A stretch of 64,000 bases of DNA from Glycocaulis alkaliphilus (GTDB lineage Bacteria > Pseudomonadota > Alphaproteobacteria > Caulobacterales > Maricaulaceae), in assembly GCF_004000605.1 (NCBI RefSeq), contig NZ_CP018911.1:2833001-2897000 (forward strand), written 5' to 3'. Under the pieces are notes generated by a model. It was not told the origin of the DNA and made no database searches. It was given only the letters and a program-made list of their open reading frames with translations. How positions within the stretch are numbered: position 1 is the stretch's first letter; each line of letters begins with the position of its first letter. This document shows positions 33,083 through 41,470 of this stretch, one piece after another. A program made the position numbers and the translations under genes.

Positions 33083-34372
33083 TCACCCCCTAAACGGATC
33101 CTGCATCAGGATCACGTCCTCGCGCTCCGGGCTGGTGGAGACCATGGCGACCGGCGTTTCGATCAGCTCCTCGATCCGGCGCACATATTTGACGGCCTCG
33201 GCGGGGAGATCGGCCCAGGAGCGCGCGCCCCTGGTGGAGCCGCTCCACCCTTCCATCTCCTCGTAGACGGGCTTTACGCGCGCCTGCTCGGCGGTGGAGG
33301 CGGGCAGGCGGTCAATGGTCTTACCGTCGAGCTCGTAGGCGACGCAGACTTTGAGCGTCTCAAAGCCGTCGAGCACATCGAGCTTCGTCAGCACGATGCC
33401 ATTGAGCCCGTTGATCTTGGCAGACTGGCGCACCAGCACGGCATCGAACCAGCCGCAGCGGCGCTGGCGGGCGGTGACGGTGCCAAACTCGTGGCCCTTC
33501 TCCCCGATCAGGCGGCCGGTCTCGTCGGTCAGCTCGGTCGGGAACGGGCCTTCGCCGACGCGCGTGGTGTAGGCCTTCACGATGCCGAGCACATAGCCCG
33601 TCTTGCCGGGGCCAACACCGGTACCGGCAGCGGCCTGCCCTGAAACCGTGTTGGAGCTGGTCACGAAGGGATAAGTGCCATGATCGACATCGAGGAAGGC
33701 GCCTTGCGCGCCCTCGAAGAGCACTTTCTTGTCTTCGGCAATCGCTTCATCCAGCAGCCGCCAGACCGGCGCGGCATAGGGCAGGATTTTCGGCGCAATC
33801 TCCAGAAGCGCAGCGACCAGCTCGTCAGCAGAATACTCCGCCTCGCCATAGCCACGGCGCATGGCGTTGTGATGGTGTAAAAGGTCTGCCACGCGGGCGC
33901 GCAGGCCTTGCTCGTCGGCCAGATCGATCACGCGCACCGCCCTGCGGCCCACCTTGTCCTCATAGGCAGGGCCAATGCCCCGGCGGGTGGTGCCGATCTT
34001 CATGCCGTCATCGCGATTCTCGCGGAAGCCATCAAGGTCGCGGTGGACGGGCAGGATGAGAGCGGCGGTCTCGGCAATCTTTACAAGGTCCGGCGTGATG
34101 GCAACGCCCTGGGCCTGCACCTTCTCCACCTCGGCGAGGAAAGCCCAGGGATCGATGACAACGCCATTTCCCAGAAGCGAGAGCTTGCCCCGTACGACCC
34201 CGGAGGGCATCAGCGACAGCTTGTAGACCACCCCGTCCACCACAAGGGTGTGACCGGCATTATGCCCGCCCTGAAATCGTGCCACCACATCGGCCCTGAG
34301 GGAGAGCCAGTCGACAATCTTTCCCTTGCCCTCGTCACCCCACTGGGCGCCGACGACGACTACATTGGCCAT
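33083..34372 (-). CDS. purA: Adenylosuccinate synthetase
   Basis: The 429-residue enzyme makes adenylosuccinate from IMP, aspartate and GTP, the first committed step to AMP. The GTP loop and catalytic residues are in [17 protein letters not shown], followed by [45 protein letters not shown] and [14 protein letters not shown]. The start MANVVVV at 34372 matches the family; the frame to 34432 is not used. It stands alone. Confidence 0.98.
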   Translation of the reverse strand: MANVVVVGAQWGDEGKGKIVDWLSLRADVVARFQGGHNAGHTLVVDGVVYKLSLMPSGVVRGKLSLLGNGVVIDPWAFLAEVEKVQAQGVAITPDLVKIAETAALILPVHRDLDGFRENRDDGMKIGTTRRGIGPAYEDKVGRRAVRVIDLADEQGLRARVADLLHHHNAMRRGYGEAEYSADELVAALLEIAPKILPYAAPVWRLLDEAIAEDKKVLFEGAQGAFLDVDHGTYPFVTSSNTVSGQAAAGTGVGPGKTGYVLGIVKAYTTRVGEGPFPTELTDETGRLIGEKGHEFGTVTARQRRCGWFDAVLVRQSAKINGLNGIVLTKLDVLDGFETLKVCVAYELDGKTIDRLPASTAEQARVKPVYEEMEGWSGSTRGARSWADLPAEAVKYVRRIEELIETPVAMVSTSPEREDVILMQDPFRG

Positions 34373-34497
34373 GAGAGAAACTCCGCTTGATACGCGGAAT
34401 GACGGCTTATAGGGCGCAGGCGCACCCCGCAAGGGCGCGTACTCAGATCAATGTGGATTGTCCCTGCCCGGAGCGCTGCATCCAGCCAGATGGGCGT

Positions 34498-35061
34498 CTA
34501 GCGCCCGAACCGCCAGCTGATACGCGCGCCAACCTCGTCCAGCCCCTGATTGCGGCCCTGGCCGAGAATCTGACCGTTGGAGAAGTGCTCGTAATACACG
34601 CCCACAGCGACGTTCGGCGTCACGGCATAATCCAGCCCCAGCTGGGTATGAAAGAGGAAACGCGAGCCCAGAAGGGCACGTGAATTGGCCAGCCGGATAC
34701 GGTCCGGGTCGCCGGGTGGCAACTGGGATATGTCGCGTACGCCGTCATGATAGGCGATGCCGAACCCGCCATCGACCGACCAGCGCTCGGAGAAATTGCC
34801 GGTCCACAGGAAACCCGCTGCCCCCAGATTGGTGTTACCCGCCGAGTTGAACGAGCCATACAGATACGGGCGCGGCGACCATACCGGCGAGAGGAAATCC
34901 GGGCTGTCGAACACGATCTGCCCGCTTATCTGCACCCCGTCCTCGATATTGCGTGCCAGATCATGGGCGACGACGCCCAGACGGAACTCGCTGATCTGGG
35001 CCTGGGCCGCACCGGCCGTCAGCGCCGCAAGAGCAAGGCCGGAGACAATAAAATTGCGCAT
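34498..35061 (-). CDS. pagL: Lipid A 3-O-deacylase PagL-like
   Basis: The 187-residue precursor has a signal peptide (residues 1-21, ending AAQA) and an eight-strand barrel pattern. The motif YEHFSNGQI near the C-terminus carries the His and Ser of the PagL catalytic site, with an acidic residue in GLDEVGA. PagL enzymes remove the 3-position acyl chain of lipid A in the outer membrane. It ends with WRFGR. It is downstream of the zinc cluster in the same direction but 296 bp away. Confidence 0.85.
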   Translation of the reverse strand: MRNFIVSGLALAALTAGAAQAQISEFRLGVVAHDLARNIEDGVQISGQIVFDSPDFLSPVWSPRPYLYGSFNSAGNTNLGAAGFLWTGNFSERWSVDGGFGIAYHDGVRDISQLPPGDPDRIRLANSRALLGSRFLFHTQLGLDYAVTPNVAVGVYYEHFSNGQILGQGRNQGLDEVGARISWRFGR

Positions 35062-35357
35062 GGGATTCCCCTCGATGAGTCGGGCGCAGCATATGTCGCA
35101 AAGCGGGGAAATAAAAGCGCTACGAAAGGCGAAAAGTGGGACCCGCCACGGCGCCGCGCTGGCGCTCCATCGCCCCCCTCAGTGCGATTTGTGTGCCGCG
35201 CTGGGACATCCGGGCGGATCCCGGCACACGCTTCGCAAGAATGGTGCTTGTCCGCGTACGCCACCGGAGTCGGCATCTCCGGCTCATCATGGCTAGCGGT
35301 CAAGAATGGCGGTTTAGGCCCGTTAATGGGGCAATCACGCGGCGGCGTTTCGTTCGG
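35062..35357. other. 296 bp gap without a gene between DUF3299 and pagL
   Basis: No convincing gene is seen. Open frames crossing this gap have no family-like content. The sequence after 35140 is GC-rich, with a short inverted pair GGGACATCCGGGCGGATCCC-like around 35200. It is probably the pagL promoter region plus decayed DNA. Confidence 0.35.
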
Positions 35358-35881
35358 TTACGGACGATAGGGCGTGATCGAATCCAGCTCCAGCGTGTAG
35401 GCCACGCTGGCAAGATCGGTGTCCTGGCGCTGGATGCGCAGCACGCCTTCAGCGAAAACCGGATCCCACAAGCCATCGACCTGCACCGGCTCGGAGGTCT
35501 CGACATAGACCAGCTGGTTGGGCGGAGGCGGCGGCACGTGGATGCACGCACCCACATAGGGCACCAGCAGGAAGCGGGTCACACGCCCGCCGGAGAAATA
35601 GTCAAACGGCAGGATATAGCCGCCGAGACGCACGCGCTGGCCGTCCAGCGCCTCGACCGCGGCAAAACTCATGATCTGGGGAAACTGCTCGGTTCCGAAA
35701 TGATCAAAGCCAAGCTCCACTGCCTGCATCTGCTGCAGGCGGGCAAGACGCTCCCCTCGCCTTCGGGAAGAAGGTCTGCCCAGACGATGGAGCGCACACT
35801 GTCACCATCGCCCGCATGGGCGCTCCCCGCCAGCAGGCTGACGGTCACAAAGAGGCTGATTAGAAGAGCGCGCAACACCAT
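35358..35881 (-). pseudogene. DUF3299 protein gene with a single-base frameshift
   Basis: The N-terminal frame gives a signal peptide (MVLRALLISLFVTVSLLAGS) and then SIVWADLLPEGE. The C-terminal frame continues with ERLARLQQMQAVELGFDHFG and the DUF3299 core LGGYILPFDYF, then LLVPYVGACIHVPPPPPNQ. The two halves join in family order if one G is added to the G4 run at 35753-35756. DUF3299 proteins are periplasmic and found beside metal-uptake genes. The indel may be a sequencing error in a homopolymer or true decay. A Zur-like box lies 49 bp upstream. Confidence 0.8.
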
Positions 35882-35929
35882 GGGCGGAATGTGTGCATAC
35901 ACTCCGCCCCCGGCAAGCACGGCTTACAC

Positions 35930-35942
35930 GTTATAATATAAC
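35930..35942. promoter_or_regulatory. Zur box upstream of the DUF3299 gene
   Basis: GTTATAATATAAC is a perfect 13 bp palindrome identical to the core of the proteobacterial Zur consensus. It lies 49 bp upstream of the DUF3299 start, inside the short gap after the ZrgA-like gene. Zinc-loaded Zur would repress there. Confidence 0.75.
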
Positions 35943-35946
35943 AGCT

Positions 35947-36701
35947 TTAGCGGATCGAGAGCGTTGACGACGATGGCGTCAGCGTCTCTGCCGCACTGCG
36001 CGTGCCATCAAAAAACTGAATGTTTACGCGCTCCAGACGGTCAAAACCGGCGAACAGGCTGCCCGCATCAATGCGGGTAAGCCGCTCCGGCGATGTGCAG
36101 GTAAATGTCCAGGTCACAAAGCCGTCAGAATAGCGCCGTGCGCCGTCCCCATGGCTGTGACCGTGGCTGTGGCCATGCCCGTGGTCATGGGCGTGATCGC
36201 CGGGAGGTGTTTCGGCCTCGCTGTGATCGCCGTAATGATCATGCGTGTGATCGTGGTCATGATCGGCTTCATCATGACCGTGCCCGTGATCATCATGGTC
36301 ATGGCCGTGTGGCTCCTCGCCATCATGGTCCATGTGCTCATGTTCATGATCATCGTCGTGGTGGCCGTGCGCGCTGGCCGGCGGGAAACCCTCAAGCTGA
36401 GTTTCGCTCAGGCTGCAGCCGGCCTCTGCGTTGAAGGCCGGGCGGGCATCGCTTTCGAGGGCGGCAATAGCCTGCCCACCAGCGCATACTCGCCCTCATC
36501 GCGCGGCGCGCGTTCAAAACCGATCAGATTGTAGAGCGGGCTTTCAATTTCGGCGACCAGCGTGCCATCGGGATTGAGCGCCACGGCCAGCTCGGCAAGG
36601 CCGTGAACATGGGTGCCCGCGTGACGATGCTCATGCTCCTGCGCGAGGGCAGGCGCGATGGCGGTTCCGGCAAGAAGCGTGGCGAGGACGAAACGTTTCA
36701 T
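35947..36701 (-). pseudogene. ZrgA-like zinc-binding periplasmic protein (DUF2796), frameshifted
   Basis: The first frame gives the signal peptide (cleavage after PALAQ), HEHRHAGTHVHGLAELAVAL and SPLYNLIGFERAP, breaking near residue 76. The next frame continues in family order as IAALESDARPAFNAEAGC, then GFPPASAHGHHDDDHEHEH, a His/Asp-rich zinc-binding stretch and a C-terminal FVTWTFTCTSPERLTRIDA. Adding one C near 36473 (GGC to GGCC) restores one frame. DUF2796/ZrgA proteins bind zinc in the periplasm for uptake. Its start overlaps the ZIP gene by 4 nt. Confidence 0.8.
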
Positions 36702-37588
36702 GGCTGCTCTCCTGATTGGCTCACACGATGAACGTTTGTGTGCCCATCACCGTTCCTCGGTGAGGCTGGACCGCCCACGGGGCCAAAATGCGGCGCGGCA
36801 GAAATCACCAGCGCATCGTCATGGGCGTGATCATGATCATGGTCGTGGGCATGATGGTGATAGTCGTGCCCGGCCCGGTGGGCCGCCGTCAGGCCGGTTG
36901 CTGCCACAATACCAAGCATCACCATCGGCACGGCGCGGCGAAGCCCGCCCGTGCGCGCGTGAACCAGAAGGTGCGCGGCAGACACATGGATGAGCACGCC
37001 GGCAGCCAGACCCAGCAATCCCGCCACCAGCGCAGGCGACAGCGCGCCAGCAAACGGCGCGGTAATGCCTGCAAACACGAGGGTGGAGGCGCCAGCGGCG
37101 AGGAAAGACCAGAGCGCGGCGCGGCCATCGCTGACCCCTGCGCGCTGCAACAGGATGAAGCAGACGGCGGCGTCTGCGGGCTTGTGCAGCAGCAGGCCCG
37201 CACCGGCAGCGAGGCCGGAGAAGGAATCAGAGGCGAAGGCGATCGTGTAGGTCAGCCCGTCAAAGGCGGCGTGCAGCGCAATCGCCAGCACGGGCGCGAG
37301 CGCGGCGGCAGAATCGCGGTCCGGCGCGAACAGGCCCGCAGCCCGGCGCAGGACGAGGCCCAGCACCAGCCCGCCCCCGATCATCCACACCGCGATGGGA
37401 GACCCCGCCAGCGATTCCGGGATCAGGTGAAGGACCGCAATCGTCAGGAGGAGGCCAGCGGAAAACGCGGCGAGCAGGGGCGAATGCGCGCGCGTATAGC
37501 GCGCGGCAAAACGCATGCCGGCGAGCGTGAGCAGCACCACACCCGCAGCCAGCAGGGCAAATACAAGCGTGAGCGTCACCGAATCCAA
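36698..37588 (-). CDS. ZIP-family zinc transporter
   Basis: The 296-residue protein has about eight membrane helices. Transport-site residues are in HLIPES (His54 to Glu58) and ALHAAFDGLTY, followed by LLHKPADAAVCF. The C-terminal side carries a His/Asp-rich loop (HDYHHHAHDHDHDHAHDD) that would bind metal. It should import zinc or a related divalent metal. It heads the minus-strand cluster ZIP, ZrgA-like, DUF3299, and a Zur-like site lies 50 bp upstream. Confidence 0.85.
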   Translation of the reverse strand: MDSVTLTLVFALLAAGVVLLTLAGMRFAARYTRAHSPLLAAFSAGLLLTIAVLHLIPESLAGSPIAVWMIGGGLVLGLVLRRAAGLFAPDRDSAAALAPVLAIALHAAFDGLTYTIAFASDSFSGLAAGAGLLLHKPADAAVCFILLQRAGVSDGRAALWSFLAAGASTLVFAGITAPFAGALSPALVAGLLGLAAGVLIHVSAAHLLVHARTGGLRRAVPMVMLGIVAATGLTAAHRAGHDYHHHAHDHDHDHAHDDALVISAAPHFGPVGGPASPRNGDGHTNVHRVSQSGEQP

Positions 37589-37637
37589 GAGGGCTCCAGA
37601 CCGGCAGCATCAGCGCCATCCGGCGCGCTGCCGTAAC

Positions 37638-37650
37638 GTTATTCTGTAAC
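37638..37650. promoter_or_regulatory. Degenerate Zur-like box upstream of the ZIP gene
   Basis: GTTATTCTGTAAC matches the GTTATAATATAAC core at 9 of 13 positions and keeps both half sites. It is 50 bp upstream of the ZIP start, the same distance as the perfect box upstream of DUF3299. Confidence 0.5.
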
Positions 37651-37830
37651 AAGGTCTGGATTTAGCGGTTCAGGGCCGCGCTGACAAGGCGGAGCGGGTG
37701 AGAAAAGTGTGGGGGGTCTCGCAGGGCAGGGTCAGGTTTCCGAGTTTGAGGGAGAGAAATAGAATAGCAAGACGAGTGACGGCCAATAAATGATCTTATA
37801 GAAGATAATATATATGAGCGGCAATGCACA

Positions 37831-38097
37831 TTATAAAAGAAAATCGTGCCTACCAAATGTCAGAGTTAAAAATGAAATCAAAAATATAATGATAAAAACA
37901 AAAACTCTGGCCAATAAACCACTGTCAGGTATAATGTTATTTGCAGAAATATAGGCTACAATCGCTGATGCCACAAAAGAAAGCAGTATGTTTAAGTGCC
38001 CAAATGAAAGAAGGGCGCCAAAAAGCAAACAGGACAGAATCGCCATGCCGACCAATTTTAAAATGTATTTCATGGAATAATTGATAAATTTACCCAT
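37831..38097 (-). CDS. Small AT-rich membrane protein of unknown function
   Basis: The 88-residue product has three hydrophobic helices (about residues 10-28, 33-52 and 60-82, e.g. VFVFIIIFLISFLTLTF). Composition is strongly AT-rich and unlike the genome. The ribosome-binding site GTGAGGG is very close to the ATG at 38097; an internal ATG at 38073 is possible. No family is recognised. It may be a recently acquired gene or a remnant. Confidence 0.45.
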   Translation of the reverse strand: MGKFINYSMKYILKLVGMAILSCLLFGALLSFGHLNILLSFVASAIVAYISANNIIPDSGLLARVFVFIIIFLISFLTLTFGRHDFLL

Positions 38098-38422
38098 CCC
38101 TCACTTCATTCTATATATCTAAATTCATAGCCTCTACTACCAAATAGTACCCCGAGGTTGCGGAGGTTTCAAGCCAAACTGTCGCCGCCGCAATGCGCGG
38201 CGTTGGACATCAAAGCCAAATTCACCTGCGCCCGGGTAGGCGGGTGTCCGGGCCAGCCATGGTGTCTCCACCCGTTTACGGGGGGAGTGGCCCGAAGGGC
38301 CGAGGGGGGGGGGGATTACTTAATAAGGTTCCCCCCTCCGTCTGGCAAGCTAGTCACCCCATCCCCCCCCCCCGTAAACGGGGGAGGACATCCCTGTTGC
38401 AGGCATGGACCCGCTGAGCCTG
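38098..38422. other. Intergenic region holding repeat copy 2
   Basis: About 325 bp without a gene. The left third is AT-rich, continuing the composition of the small membrane protein gene. The right part holds the dispersed repeat (38265-38387). No reading frame here is protein-like. Confidence 0.5.
38265..38387. repeat. Dispersed intergenic repeat, copy 2
   Basis: It shares about 40 bp with copy 1 at its left end (CCCGTTTACGGGGGGAGTGG, then CCCGAAGGGCCGAGGGG) and the right end CCCCGTAAACGGGGGAGGA. The middle differs and includes C-runs and G-runs of 8 to 11. It separates the AT-rich patch from the 178-residue gene. Confidence 0.8.
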
Positions 38423-38959
38423 CTAGCCCGGCTCGGCAGCGTTGACCCAATTCGCCAAATAGCCGCAATCCGGTGTGTGGAATCTGAGCACATCCGGTGA
38501 GTCCGGGGGCACTTCATCTGTGAGCTCATGTCCAGTGAACTCGGCATAGATCAGTCCGCACGCGGTCGACATCTGGAACAGCGTATCTGGCCGGCCACCT
38601 CCCGAGCGCCTGATTGTGTAGACCATGGCCGATTCCCGGAACATAGTTACAGCTTCATGGAGTACGTTGTAGGTATAACGCCCTGTATTCCAACTTTCGT
38701 AACGGCCGAAAATCAGATCAGGCACCTGCGGAGATTTCGGGAAGGCAATCTCATAGCCCGTCTGATCCTGAAGGCAGAAAAGCTCTTCGCTGGAGCAATC
38801 CGTCATTGCAAAATGCAGGTCCCTGGCTCGAAGACGTACCAGTTCCACTTCGCCCTGCTGATGAAGGCTGTCCCGGTAGACAAAGGATACAGTTCCGGCG
38901 TCCACGCTATAAAAATGAAACGCCGATTGCATAATCAGAAGAAGCTTGATGCCAAACAT
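38423..38959 (-). CDS. Hypothetical secreted protein, 178 residues
   Basis: A short hydrophobic N-terminus (MFGIKLLLIMQSAFHFYSVD) may be an export signal. Four cysteines follow (TDCSSEELFC, TACGL, PDCGY), suggesting periplasmic disulfides. AAGGAAGAG lies before the start, a good ribosome-binding site. No family is recognised. The 3' end abuts repeat copy 2. Composition is a little below the genome average in GC. Confidence 0.6.
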   Translation of the reverse strand: MFGIKLLLIMQSAFHFYSVDAGTVSFVYRDSLHQQGEVELVRLRARDLHFAMTDCSSEELFCLQDQTGYEIAFPKSPQVPDLIFGRYESWNTGRYTYNVLHEAVTMFRESAMVYTIRRSGGGRPDTLFQMSTACGLIYAEFTGHELTDEVPPDSPDVLRFHTPDCGYLANWVNAAEPG

Positions 38960-38999
38960 TACGGCTCTTCCTTAGATGTGACGCATCGGCGCTAGCCCC

Positions 39000-39476
39000 C
39001 TACTCCTGCTCGCCCATCATCGATTGCATATAGCGGTCCTCGCCTATGCGGCCGATGAGTTCGAGCTGGGTTTCCAGAAAATCGATATGCTCTTCTTCCG
39101 ATTTCAGGATCACTTCGAGCAGATCGCGTGAGCCATAATCACGCACTTCCTCGCAATGGGCGATGGCGTCCTTGTAGATCGGGTGCGCCTTCAGCTCGGC
39201 CTTGAGATCAAGCTCCAGACACTCTTTGAGCGTCTCGCCGATCATCACCTTTCCGAGATCCTGCACATTGGGCAAGCCTTCCAGGAAGAGGACGCGGTCG
39301 ATGAGCATGTCGGCATGCTTCATCTCGTCGATGGATTCCTCGTACTCGATCTTGGCGATCTTGTTGAAGCCCCAGTTCTTGAACATGCGGGCATGCAGGA
39401 AATACTGGTTGACCGTGGTCAGCTCCAGTTTGAGCGCCTTGTTGAGATGCTCGATAACGCCGTTATCGCCTTTCAT
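39000..39476 (-). CDS. bfr: Bacterioferritin
   Basis: The 158-residue iron-storage protein has ferroxidase residues Glu18, Glu51 and His54 and the haem-ligand Met52 in SIDEMKHADMLIDR, with later Glu residues in ILKSEEEHIDFLETQL. It forms 24-mers that oxidise and store iron. The start MKGDNGVIEHLNKAL (39476) matches the family; the longer frame to 39548 is not used. It follows the Bfd-like gene in the same direction. Confidence 0.96.
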   Translation of the reverse strand: MKGDNGVIEHLNKALKLELTTVNQYFLHARMFKNWGFNKIAKIEYEESIDEMKHADMLIDRVLFLEGLPNVQDLGKVMIGETLKECLELDLKAELKAHPIYKDAIAHCEEVRDYGSRDLLEVILKSEEEHIDFLETQLELIGRIGEDRYMQSMMGEQE

Positions 39477-39598
39477 GGCTCTCGCCTCCTGCCGGTTTGC
39501 CTGATTTGCGCACAGGCTACAGGATAGAGCGCGGAGACGAAAGCCCAAGCCCCTGATTTTGTTTGCTTTTGTTTCTAAGAGGCGTTTGCAGCGCGCGC

Positions 39599-39799
39599 CT
39601 ACTCGGCGGCGATGGCGTGCGGCATCGCGTCCATGGGTGCCATCGATTGCTCAATCAGGCTGGCCGCCTCCTCAAAGCAGCGCCCGCAGCGCGGCTTGGC
39701 ACCACACGCCTTGAACGCGCTCGTCACGTCCTGCGCGCCACCTTTGGCGGCATCGCGAAATTGCGAGCATTTCAGGGCATTGCAGATGCACACATACAT
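39599..39799 (-). CDS. bfd: Bacterioferritin-associated [2Fe-2S] ferredoxin (Bfd-like)
   Basis: The 66-residue protein has the four cluster cysteines Cys4, Cys6, Cys38 and Cys41 (MYVCICNALK and PRCGRC), the BFD-type spacing. Bfd gives electrons to bacterioferritin for iron release. The start ATG 39799 is chosen because the motif begins at once; the frame to 39886 has no family content. It is 122 bp upstream of bfr. A Fur-like site lies upstream. Confidence 0.88.
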   Translation of the reverse strand: MYVCICNALKCSQFRDAAKGGAQDVTSAFKACGAKPRCGRCFEEAASLIEQSMAPMDAMPHAIAAE

Positions 39800-39871
39800 G
39801 GGCGGGACCGCTTCTGGCTGCCGGGAAATGCGCCTTATCGCGACGCATTCGCATTTGCATCTCTCACGCCT

Positions 39872-39890
39872 GCGAATGATTGTCAATTAC
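39872..39890 (-). promoter_or_regulatory. Candidate Fur box upstream of bfd
   Basis: Read on the minus strand, GTAATTGACAATCATTCGC matches the 19 bp Fur consensus at 13 positions. It lies 73-91 bp upstream of the Bfd-like start, where repression by iron-loaded Fur would be expected. Confidence 0.45.
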
Positions 39891-40033
39891 GCCTGGCAGG
39901 AAGAGGCGTAGAGCCGCTTGCGGAAGTGTCATCTTCATGTTGCAATGCAGCAGTTGTACGGACAAAGCGCGAGGATGTTTGACGCGCGCCGTGCAGCCGA
40001 CTTCACTAGTTTCTCGCCGAGAAGGAGAGCGCC

Positions 40034-41470
40034 ATGCTCCGTTTCACAGAGCTGGACCAGAGCTACCCTGCCAAACGCCCCGCCAAAGAGCGGCGCGGGG
40101 ATTTCGGCGAGATTTATGCGCCCTTCAATCCCAAGGCCGGAGCCGATCAGGCCGCCCGCTGCTCCCAGTGCGGCGTGCCCTTCTGCCAGTCGGGCTGCCC
40201 CCTGCACAACGATATTCCAGACTGGCTGATGCTGGCCGCCGAAGGGCGCATGGAAGAGGCCTGGGAGCGCTCCAGCGCCACCTCCACCATGCCGGAAATC
40301 TGTGGACGCATCTGCCCGCAGGATCGTCTGTGCGAGGGTTCGTGCGTGATCGAGCAGTCCGGCCATGGCGCGGTCACGATTGGCGCGGTGGAAACCCATA
40401 TCACCGAGACAGCGTGGAAAGAGGGCTGGATAAAGCCCATCCGGGTGAAGCGCGAAACCGGCTTCAGCGTGGGCGTGGTCGGGGCTGGCCCGGCGGGCCT
40501 CGCGGCGGCTGAGCGCCTTCGTGAACAGGGCCATTCGGTCACAATCTATGACCGCCATGACCGCGCGGGCGGGCTGCTGGTCTATGGCATTCCCAATTTC
40601 AAGCTCGACAAATCGGTCGTGGAGCGGCGCACGCAGCGTCTCGAACAGAGCGGCGTGGCGTTTCAGCTCAATACCGAACTCGGCAAGGATGTGAGCCTTG
40701 ATGAGCTGCGAAGCCGCCATGACGCGGTGTTTCTTGCCATCGGCACCTACAAGGCGCGCGCCCTCACCTGCCCCGGTGCTGGCAGTGAAGGCCTGATCCC
40801 GGCGCTGGATTATCTCATCGCCTCCAACCGGCGCGGATTTGGTGAGACGATTGCCGACGAAGCCCGCCTGCAGGCCAAAGGCCGCAAGGTGATCGTCATT
40901 GGCGGCGGCGATACGGCGATGGACTGCGTGCGCACGGCCATCCGTCAGGGCGCAGCCGCTGTCACCTGTCTCTACAGGCGTGACCGGGAGAACATGCCAG
41001 GCTCCATCCGCGAAGTGGCCCATGCCGAGGAAGAGGGCGTGGTGTTTGAATGGCTGTCGGCCCCGCTGGCGCTGAAAGGCGATGCCACGACGCTGTCGGG
41101 CGTGCGCGTGCAGCGCATGGGGCTTGGCGCACCTGACGCTGATGGCCGCCGCCAGCCGGTCGTGCTGGACGGCGCGGAGGCCGATCTGGACGGCGATCTG
41201 GTCATCGCGGCGCTCGGCTATGAAGCCGAGGATGTGGATACGGCCTGCGGCGGGGGCGGTCCTGTGCTGACCCCGCGCGGCACGGTGCGCGTGACCGAGC
41301 GCTGCCGCACCAGCATTCCTGGCGTCTATGCGGGCGGCGACATTGTGCGCGGCGCGTCTCTGGTGGTCTGGGCCATCAAGGACGGACAGGACGCCGCCGC
41401 CACCATCCATGCCGATCTGATGGCCCGCGTTGCAGAAGAGCAGACGCGCGAGCTGGAGCCTGCCGAATGA
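40034..41470 (+). CDS. gltD: Glutamate synthase small subunit
   Basis: This 478-residue FAD/NADPH subunit has N-terminal 4Fe-4S cysteines in CSQCGVPFCQSGCPL and CGRICPQDRLCEGSC, an FAD-binding VVGAGPAGLAAAERL, an NADPH-binding VIVIGGGDTAMDCVRTA and the FAD-closing GGDIVRGASLVVWAIKDG. It feeds electrons to GltB for glutamate synthesis from glutamine and 2-oxoglutarate. It precedes gltB and overlaps it by 4 nt; many bacteria have the opposite order. Confidence 0.97.
   Translation: MLRFTELDQSYPAKRPAKERRGDFGEIYAPFNPKAGADQAARCSQCGVPFCQSGCPLHNDIPDWLMLAAEGRMEEAWERSSATSTMPEICGRICPQDRLCEGSCVIEQSGHGAVTIGAVETHITETAWKEGWIKPIRVKRETGFSVGVVGAGPAGLAAAERLREQGHSVTIYDRHDRAGGLLVYGIPNFKLDKSVVERRTQRLEQSGVAFQLNTELGKDVSLDELRSRHDAVFLAIGTYKARALTCPGAGSEGLIPALDYLIASNRRGFGETIADEARLQAKGRKVIVIGGGDTAMDCVRTAIRQGAAAVTCLYRRDRENMPGSIREVAHAEEEGVVFEWLSAPLALKGDATTLSGVRVQRMGLGAPDADGRRQPVVLDGAEADLDGDLVIAALGYEAEDVDTACGGGGPVLTPRGTVRVTERCRTSIPGVYAGGDIVRGASLVVWAIKDGQDAAATIHADLMARVAEEQTRELEPAE

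Noticed and set aside
35947-36333. His-rich frame as an independent metal-binding gene
   Set aside because: It is in family order the C-terminal half of the ZrgA-like gene and joins the first half if one base is added near 36473; there is no ribosome-binding site at its ATG.
39935-41410. 491-codon minus-strand frame over gltD
   Set aside because: Antisense to a well-supported gltD; no family pattern.
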